Position numbers and translations under genes: made by a program. A stretch of 28,201 bases of DNA from Flavobacteriales bacterium UBA5422 (GTDB lineage Bacteria > Bacteroidota > Bacteroidia > Flavobacteriales_D > Crocinitomicaceae): the NCBI GenBank assembly GCA_002409405.1, contig DHNG01000043.1:155174-183374 (forward strand). Direction: 5' to 3'. This document shows positions 22,595 to 28,201 of the stretch, one piece after another. The notes below the pieces were generated by a model. The model worked only from the letters and a program-made list of their open reading frames with translations, was not told where the DNA came from and searched no databases. The number at the start of each line of letters is the position of its first letter. The stretch's first letter is position 1.

Positions 22595-23434
22595 ATGCGG
22601 AATCTCATTGCTTTTTTAAGGCGTTTTCAAATATTTCTGGTCTTTGCAATACTGCAAGTGATTGCGTTGTCTTTTTATTTTTCTTTTTTTTACTATCCAC
22701 GCTCTCAATACCTTACTACAACGGCAACTGTTAATGCAAAAATCTGGGAAGCACGAAACGCTGTTACCAAGCAATTGAAGTTGAGTCACACCAATACGGA
22801 GTTGCAAAAAAGCAATGCCGAGCTGATGAAAAAATTACCGCAGAGCTTTATGCGGATCGATGAAGATCTGGTAAAAATAAACGACACGGTATACCGACAG
22901 CAATACGAGTATATAAGTGCGGAAGTGATCAATTCTACCGTGGAAAAACGCAATAATTACTTCACCATCAATGTTGGTTCAATACATGGAGTGGAAAGAG
23001 GATTAGGGGTGATCTCTGATAACGGAGTTGTTGGCGTGGTCCACCGGTGCAGTGAACATTATTCCATTGTAAAATCAGTGCTGACGGAAAACATCAACAT
23101 CAGTGTTGTCATTGAGGACATGGGACTATACGGTCTTTTGAAATGGGATGGACTGGATCCGAGAAGAGGTTCCGTAGCTGGAATTTCCAACGATCTGCAC
23201 ATCAAAAAATGGTCAAAAGTCGTTACACGTGAAGGAACCGGAATTTTTCCGAAAGGAATCATGGTCGGAAAAGTTGAGAAATTAAAAAATGTGGAAGGAG
23301 AAGCTTTTTGGGATGTCTCCATCCTCTTTTCCGAAGATTACAGAAAATTACAACGCGTTTATGTCGTTAAGAACTTATTGGCGACAGAACAACAAAAATT
23401 GGAACAATTAATTCCCCAGGATCCGAAAGAATGA
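22595..23434 (+). CDS. mreC: Rod shape-determining protein MreC
   Basis: This encodes a 279-aa bitopic inner-membrane protein of the elongasome, which in the periplasm activates PBP2/RodA. One transmembrane helix is at about residues 9-32. It is followed by a helical or coiled-coil stretch to about 95 that mediates dimerisation, and then the two beta-barrel subdomains of MreC. Family segments are 'NVGSIHGVERGLGVISDNGV' (near 126-145), 'LKWDGLDPRRG' and 'GTGIFPKGIMVGKVEKLKN'. Length is normal. It opens a tightly packed operon and overlaps mreD by 4 nt (ATGA). mreB, often just upstream of mreC in related genomes, is not here; a terminated surface-protein gene is. Confidence 0.93.
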   Translation: MRNLIAFLRRFQIFLVFAILQVIALSFYFSFFYYPRSQYLTTTATVNAKIWEARNAVTKQLKLSHTNTELQKSNAELMKKLPQSFMRIDEDLVKINDTVYRQQYEYISAEVINSTVEKRNNYFTINVGSIHGVERGLGVISDNGVVGVVHRCSEHYSIVKSVLTENINISVVIEDMGLYGLLKWDGLDPRRGSVAGISNDLHIKKWSKVVTREGTGIFPKGIMVGKVEKLKNVEGEAFWDVSILFSEDYRKLQRVYVVKNLLATEQQKLEQLIPQDPKE

Positions 23435-23943
23435 GAATCATACTAATTCATAGCATTCGTTTTGTACTATTTGTATTACTGCAGGCGCTTGTTTTCAACC
23501 AATTAGAAGTAGGATTGGGAATTCACCCCATGGTATACCCGCTGTTTATCATGTTATTACCATTCAATACCAATCCCGTTTTATTACTGGTACTCGCGTT
23601 CGGAATGGGACTTTCCATTGACGTATTATCCAATACCGGCGGACTGCATGCATCTTCATTGCTCGCATTCGCGTTATTTCGTCCCCTTATTTTTAAAGCA
23701 TTCAGCCCGCGGGACGGCTACGACCCCACTAAAGAAGGTTCTATCTACGAAATGGGACAGCGGTGGTTTTTGTATAGCTTCGGTACGTTACTATTAATTC
23801 ATCATTTGTGGTTCTTCTTCATGGAAGTATTCAAATTCAGTGAACTATTGTATGTTGCACGGAAATTGTTGTTCACACTCCCTGTTTCCTATCTGCTTGT
23901 CATTCTACTTCAGTTTTTGTTCCTCAAACGAAACAAGTCCTAA
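23431..23943 (+). CDS. mreD: Rod shape-determining protein MreD
   Basis: This encodes a 170-aa polytopic inner-membrane protein with about five hydrophobic segments. The second and third include the typical 'HPMVYPLFIMLLPF' and 'LLVLAFGMGLSIDVLSNTGG' stretches, the latter carrying the conserved Asp and Gly of MreD. MreD partners MreC and PBP2 in lateral wall synthesis. It overlaps mreC by 4 nt, and its stop is immediately followed by the mrdA ATG, so the three are co-translated. Sequence conservation in this family is low, so identity rests partly on position. Confidence 0.9.
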   Translation: MRIILIHSIRFVLFVLLQALVFNQLEVGLGIHPMVYPLFIMLLPFNTNPVLLLVLAFGMGLSIDVLSNTGGLHASSLLAFALFRPLIFKAFSPRDGYDPTKEGSIYEMGQRWFLYSFGTLLLIHHLWFFFMEVFKFSELLYVARKLLFTLPVSYLLVILLQFLFLKRNKS

Positions 23944-25800
23944 ATGAACTTCGACAACCGTAAATATGTCATCATTATTTTTGTTGCACTGATCGGTGTG
24001 GTGTACATCCTTCGTCTGTTTCAGATGCAGGTTGTCGACGATCAGTGGAAAGTCCGTGCGCAGGAAATTGCTGAAAAACGAAGGTATATCACTCCTCCCC
24101 GCGCTGTGATGTTTGACAGGAACGGAAAAAAAGTGGTATCAAACAAAGCATACTACAACTTGATGTTTGTAGAGAAAGACATTGAAGATCTGGATACTGT
24201 TGCGTTTGCGAAACTGGTTGGAATGACTACCGATGAAGTCAGAAATCGATTCATAGAAATTCGCGAACGGGAAGGTTATTTTACCAGGAAAGACGGTAAG
24301 AAAATTCCAAATTATCAACCCGTACGCCCCTACCCTTTTCTAAAAGAACTCACTGCAGATGAAATCGCAATGATTGCACCTCACCTGGATAAATACCCGG
24401 GTTTTTACGAACAGGTTACCAGTATGCGGGATTATCCATACGCAGGGGGAGCAAATATTTTAGGATACCTGGCAGAAACAAACCGGGAAGAGATTGAAAA
24501 AGATAAATTCTACCGGTCGGGAGACAACATCGGAAAAGCAGGTATTGAAAAGTATTACGAAAAAGAATTGCGCGGCCAGAAAGGAGTGCATTACATTGTT
24601 ACATCAGCACTTAACAACGCCATTGAATCCTATGCAGGAGGAAAATACGACACGATGGCCATTCAGGCACCTTCCCTCAAACTTGGAATGGACATCGAAT
24701 TACAGGTCTATGGAGAATTGTTGATGAAAAATAAAATGGGGTGTATCGTAGCAATAGAACCTTCTTCCGGAGAAATATTGTCCATGGTTTCGGCTCCATC
24801 TTACGATCCCAATTTGTTTGTCGGGAAATCCAACATTGCGAAAAATTACCCGATCCTGGTCAGTGATCCGAAAAAGCCATTATTTCCACGACCATTACAG
24901 GCGGAATATCCTCCGGGATCGATTTTCAAATTGACACAGGCATTAATCGGAATGCAGGAAGGTGTAATTGATGAAAATGCATCATTCCCGTGTACACAAA
25001 GTATGGTAGGATGCCACAATCACCCGCAGGCAACAAGTGTATCAAAGGGAATTCAAATGTCTTGTAACCCTTATTTTTACTATGTAACGCGCAAAATTAT
25101 TCACCAGGGAAAAAGTAAAAATGCGTTTGTAGATGCTGAAATAGGACTTGGCAGATGGGAAGAATACCTGCACAGTTTCGGATTAGGAGTGAAACTGGAT
25201 TCAGATATCGCAGCCATCCGGCCGGGCTTGATTCCGGGACCAAAGTTTTACGATAAATGGTATGGTCATCATGCATGGGCATTTTCAACCATTCGCTCTA
25301 TCTCCATCGGGCAGGGAGAGGTAAAGTTAACACCGCTTCAAATGGCAAATCTATCAGCGATCATGGCCAACCGGGGATGGTACATCACTCCTCACGTTGT
25401 TAAATCCATTGGAGATGACGGGCCATTACCGCAGTTCAATGTTGTTCATAAAACCATGATCGATCCAAAATACTTCCCTCCGGTTGTAGAAGGAATGCGC
25501 ATGGCTGTAAACGAAGGTGGGGGAACGGCACGAAGAGCTAAAATTGAGGGGATCACCGTGTGTGGAAAAACGGGTACAGCACAAAATCCACATGGTGAAG
25601 ACCACTCTGTATTCATCGCATTTGCACCAATGGACAATCCGAAAATTGCGATTGCTGTTTTCATTGAGAATGCAGGTTTCGGAGGAACGTGGGCAGCGCC
25701 TATCGCCAGTCTGATGATTGAAAAATACATCAATGGGGAAGTGAAAGACAAAGAAAAAGAAAAACGAATTCTGGACGCCGTATTGGATAATATCAAATAA
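23944..25800 (+). CDS. mrdA: Penicillin-binding protein 2 (elongation transpeptidase)
   Basis: This encodes a 618-aa class B penicillin-binding protein that cross-links peptidoglycan in the periplasm during elongation. One N-terminal transmembrane helix (about 8-26) is followed by the dimerisation/pedestal domain with 'RAVMFDRNGK' and 'GYLAETNREEIEKDKFYRSG'. The transpeptidase domain holds all three active-site motifs: Ser326-x-x-Lys329 (PGSIFK), Ser373-Cys-Asn375, and Lys542-Thr-Gly544. Length agrees with PBP2. Its TAA shares its last base with the rodA ATG (TAATG), the expected coupling with its glycosyltransferase partner. Confidence 0.96.
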   Translation: MNFDNRKYVIIIFVALIGVVYILRLFQMQVVDDQWKVRAQEIAEKRRYITPPRAVMFDRNGKKVVSNKAYYNLMFVEKDIEDLDTVAFAKLVGMTTDEVRNRFIEIREREGYFTRKDGKKIPNYQPVRPYPFLKELTADEIAMIAPHLDKYPGFYEQVTSMRDYPYAGGANILGYLAETNREEIEKDKFYRSGDNIGKAGIEKYYEKELRGQKGVHYIVTSALNNAIESYAGGKYDTMAIQAPSLKLGMDIELQVYGELLMKNKMGCIVAIEPSSGEILSMVSAPSYDPNLFVGKSNIAKNYPILVSDPKKPLFPRPLQAEYPPGSIFKLTQALIGMQEGVIDENASFPCTQSMVGCHNHPQATSVSKGIQMSCNPYFYYVTRKIIHQGKSKNAFVDAEIGLGRWEEYLHSFGLGVKLDSDIAAIRPGLIPGPKFYDKWYGHHAWAFSTIRSISIGQGEVKLTPLQMANLSAIMANRGWYITPHVVKSIGDDGPLPQFNVVHKTMIDPKYFPPVVEGMRMAVNEGGGTARRAKIEGITVCGKTGTAQNPHGEDHSVFIAFAPMDNPKIAIAVFIENAGFGGTWAAPIASLMIEKYINGEVKDKEKEKRILDAVLDNIK

Positions 25801-27203
25801 TGAGACAAGGCGATAAACTGACTAGCAACATTGACTGGCCGATTTTATTGGTGTATTTCCTCATCCTTGGAATGGGGTTAATGACTGTTTATTCCACTGC
25901 TTATGATGCCGAACATCCGAATATTCTGGATTTTTCAATGCTCTATGGTCGTCAGGTTATGTGGATTGGTGTTTCATTGTTTCTGGGGTTAGTTGTTTTC
26001 TTAATTGACTCAGAGATTTACCGGAAATTCTCCATTCCCATCTACATAGGAACGCTTCTGTTACTCGTAGTGGTATTATTCACTCCGCCAATCAACGGGG
26101 CTCGTGCATGGTTGGGAGTCGGATCGTTTGGAATTCAGCCGGCAGAGTTTGCAAAAATCGGAACAGCTATTTTGTTGGCGAACTACATCAACCAGATGAA
26201 TATCAAGCAGCAGAATGTGAAAAATGTACTTGCCTGTCTTGCCATCGTCATTATCCCGATGGGATTGATCATTCTTCAACCCGATGCAGGAACCTTTGTC
26301 GTGTTTACTTCCTTTTTCTTTGTTTTATACCGGGAAGGAATTACGTTTGACCCGATTGTCCTTTCCCTGATTAATTTAATTCCCGGAGTAAAATTCAAAC
26401 AAACATGGATCGGAACTCACTTTATCCCTCTCCTGTTTGTGATTGTTATTATCTCTGTCGTAACACTCCTGCTGAGTAAGACAACATTCGACCTTGCATT
26501 CCTCGGACTGTATGAACTTCCTTCTATTTTCGGAATCGTTGCTGCCTATTTTGTCATCGGGATCTTGTTCTATATAGTAGGGCAAACAATTGTCGGAAAC
26601 AGGAATAAGCGGAGGTTATTATTTATCGTGATTTTATCCTTTAGCATTGCATCACTACTTTCCGCGTCTATTTCCACCGTATTCAGTCACCTGAAACAAC
26701 ACCAGAAAAACCGTATTGAGCTCTTACTCGGACTGAACGAAGAAGACCAGAGAGACGGGGATGATTACAACAGAAATCGGGCGATGACAGCCGTAGGTTC
26801 AGGTGGGCTTACTGGTAAAGGATATAAAAAAGCAACTCTAGCGTCCGTAGAATCCAATCACGTTCCTGAAAGTGAAACAGATTTTATTTTTTGTCCGTTT
26901 GCAGAAGAATGGGGATTTGTCGGAACATCTGTACTGATGGGACTTTATTTATTCCTGCTCTTGCGAATTGTACACATCGCCGAACGACAGCGATCCGTTT
27001 ACAACCGGGTGTACGCCTATTCCGTAGGGATGATCCTGTTTTATCACTTTGCAATTAACATCGGAATGAACATTGGTCTGGCTCCTGTAATCGGAATCCC
27101 ACTTCCTTTCTTTAGTTACGGAGGATCCTCTATGATGTCTTTCTCAGCTATGTTCTTTATTTTATTGAAGTTAGACAGCCAACGAAGAGATACATTGTTT
27201 TAA
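25800..27203 (+). CDS. rodA: Peptidoglycan glycosyltransferase RodA (SEDS family)
   Basis: This encodes a 467-aa polytopic SEDS protein that polymerises lipid II into glycan strands together with PBP2. Family segments visible are 'NGARAWLGVGSFGIQPAEFAK' with the conserved Trp and Glu, 'LQPDAGTFVVF', 'AVGSGGLTGKG' with 'ESETDFIFCPFAEEWGF' carrying the catalytic-type Asp, and the C-terminal 'GIPLPFFSYGGSSM'. It is about 100 residues longer than E. coli RodA; the extra length is in the middle (about residues 180-300), with additional hydrophobic segments and a charged linker. The 1-nt overlap with mrdA supports a PBP2-RodA complex. Confidence 0.95.
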   Translation: MRQGDKLTSNIDWPILLVYFLILGMGLMTVYSTAYDAEHPNILDFSMLYGRQVMWIGVSLFLGLVVFLIDSEIYRKFSIPIYIGTLLLLVVVLFTPPINGARAWLGVGSFGIQPAEFAKIGTAILLANYINQMNIKQQNVKNVLACLAIVIIPMGLIILQPDAGTFVVFTSFFFVLYREGITFDPIVLSLINLIPGVKFKQTWIGTHFIPLLFVIVIISVVTLLLSKTTFDLAFLGLYELPSIFGIVAAYFVIGILFYIVGQTIVGNRNKRRLLFIVILSFSIASLLSASISTVFSHLKQHQKNRIELLLGLNEEDQRDGDDYNRNRAMTAVGSGGLTGKGYKKATLASVESNHVPESETDFIFCPFAEEWGFVGTSVLMGLYLFLLLRIVHIAERQRSVYNRVYAYSVGMILFYHFAINIGMNIGLAPVIGIPLPFFSYGGSSMMSFSAMFFILLKLDSQRRDTLF

Positions 27204-27298
27204 ACAAACGGCTTTATCCAATATCAGTTGTTAACAAGTTCTCACGGCCTTTGAGAAATCTTGTCGGATAACTTCGGAAGTTTGTAAAAAACAATACA
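27204..27298 (+). promoter_or_regulatory. Gap before the OmpA-type lipoprotein with weak promoter-like boxes
   Basis: GAAGTTTG (27277-27284) differs from TAnnTTTG by one base, and TTG at 27251-27253 lies 23 nt upstream. A perfect 10-bp palindrome TTGTTAACAA is at 27228-27237. There is no clear terminator after rodA, so read-through is also possible. Confidence 0.3.
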
Positions 27299-28201
27299 AT
27301 GAACAATAAGATTCTTTTTTCCGCGCTTTTAATGCTTGCTCTAACAGCATGTGTACCTTCCAAAAAATACAAAGAGTTACTGGAACGTGAAAAACAATGC
27401 AACGAAGAATTAGAATCGTATAAAAGTCGTGCCCTCACAGGTGAAGGAAAAGCAGCTGAATTTGAAACAAAATACAATGTTCTGACCAAAGAAGTCGATG
27501 CATTAAAAAATGATACAACCCGATTAGGCAATGAGTACCGTGAACTACAGGCACAATATGACAAGGTTGTAGCACGGGTAGAAGCATTGGAAACGACATT
27601 TGATAAATACAGACTGTCCGGTGAAAAACAAACAGCCATGTTACAGGCAGACCTTGATGCAAAAAGCATTGAATTACAACGCAAACAAGATGAATTAAAT
27701 AGCCTCGAAAGTGAATTGAAATCAAAACTTCAATTATTAGCAGAACGTGAGCAACGCGTAAATGAGCTGGAAGAAATGATTGCTCGCCAGGAACAGGCAA
27801 CGAAAGCATTGAAGCAGAAAGTTGCAAATGCATTAAAAGGATTTGAAAACAGAGGTTTGACGGTTAATGAGAAAAACGGGAAAATCTATGTCAGCTTGGA
27901 AGCTAAATTATTGTTTGCATCCGGAAGTACAAAAGTAGAAGAAGAAGGAAAAAAGGCACTTGTAGAATTATCAAAAGTACTGGAAAGCGAAAAAGACCTG
28001 GAAGTGATCGTTGAAGGACACACAGATACCGATAAACTGGCTAGCGCATCACACCCGAAAAACAATTGGGAACTATCCGTTCTGAGAGCAACTTCTGTTA
28101 TTGAAATCATGCTGACAAATTCAAAAATGAATCCGAAGCAATTGATGGCCGGTGGTCGTTCTGAATTCCTTCCTGTCGACCCGAATGACAAAGCAAAAAA
28201 C
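27299..28201 (+). CDS. OmpA/Pal-type lipoprotein (3' end beyond window)
   Basis: This is a partial gene: 301 codons are visible, still open at the window edge. The signal peptide ends at L-T-A-C with Cys18 as the lipid anchor in the outer membrane. Residues of about 25-185 are a long coiled coil rich in Glu, Lys, Leu and Gln. From about 194 an OmpA-like peptidoglycan-binding domain begins: 'KIYVSLEAKLLFASGSTKV', 'VIVEGHTDTD' and 'NNWELSVLRATSVIEIML', containing the Asp and Arg residues that hold diaminopimelate. The role is probably tethering the outer membrane to the wall across the periplasm. It sits 95 nt after rodA on the same strand, fitting a wall-related job. Confidence 0.88.
   Translation, partial: MNNKILFSALLMLALTACVPSKKYKELLEREKQCNEELESYKSRALTGEGKAAEFETKYNVLTKEVDALKNDTTRLGNEYRELQAQYDKVVARVEALETTFDKYRLSGEKQTAMLQADLDAKSIELQRKQDELNSLESELKSKLQLLAEREQRVNELEEMIARQEQATKALKQKVANALKGFENRGLTVNEKNGKIYVSLEAKLLFASGSTKVEEEGKKALVELSKVLESEKDLEVIVEGHTDTDKLASASHPKNNWELSVLRATSVIEIMLTNSKMNPKQLMAGGRSEFLPVDPNDKAKN

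Noticed and set aside
27214..27833. Minus-strand frames opposite the OmpA-type lipoprotein
   Set aside because: The plus strand carries a lipobox, coiled coil and OmpA-like domain; the antisense frames show no family features and arise from Lys/Glu-rich codons.

Overview
The window reads as chromosomal DNA of a member of the Bacteroidota, most likely Flavobacteriales and perhaps close to Crocinitomicaceae/Fluviicola (the family-level placement is inference). The evidence is two proteins with C-terminal type IX secretion (T9SS type A) sorting domains, a DUF4270 lipoprotein, a free-standing GT5-type domain divergent from panC, an mreC-mreD-mrdA-rodA cluster, weak or absent Shine-Dalgarno sequences, and several promoters of the Bacteroidota TTG-N(20-22)-TAnnTTTG type. 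No rRNA, tRNA, CRISPR array, transposase or phage gene was seen.

Layout. Positions 1-3300 hold an AsmA-like envelope protein and, convergent to it, a small exported protein built from a duplicated cysteine motif. Positions 3400-9015 are the accessory part: a PAS-LuxR regulator, a secreted seven-repeat SBBP propeller protein, a lipoprotein ending in a clear terminator, and a strikingly AT-rich 620-aa lipoprotein-like protein of unknown family. Positions 9015-12667 are a minus-strand housekeeping block: rhodanese, DedA, aroE, then upp, a small membrane protein and a YjjG-type HAD nucleotidase. Positions 12668-13000 are a non-coding AT-rich repeat region. panC (minus) and a plus-strand operon (GT5-like domain, DUF4270 lipoprotein, glmS, alkyltransferase-like protein) diverge from about 13.9 kb. 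A 1336-aa T9SS cargo protein follows, closed by a strong terminator. The window ends with the cell-elongation genes mreC, mreD, mrdA and rodA and a truncated OmpA/Pal-type lipoprotein.

How the genes work together. glmS makes glucosamine-6-phosphate for peptidoglycan and LPS. MreC, MreD, PBP2 and RodA form the elongasome that polymerises and cross-links peptidoglycan. The OmpA-domain lipoprotein probably tethers the outer membrane to that wall. The AsmA-like and DUF4270 proteins, the lipoproteins and the two T9SS cargos are also envelope or surface components, so much of the window concerns the cell envelope.

No defence island or obviously new multi-gene system is visible. The most unusual items are the 620-aa AT-rich gene, the duplicated-cysteine exported protein, the GT5 domain that lacks its substrate motif, the composite 1336-aa surface protein, and near-leaderless promoter/start arrangements at several genes.
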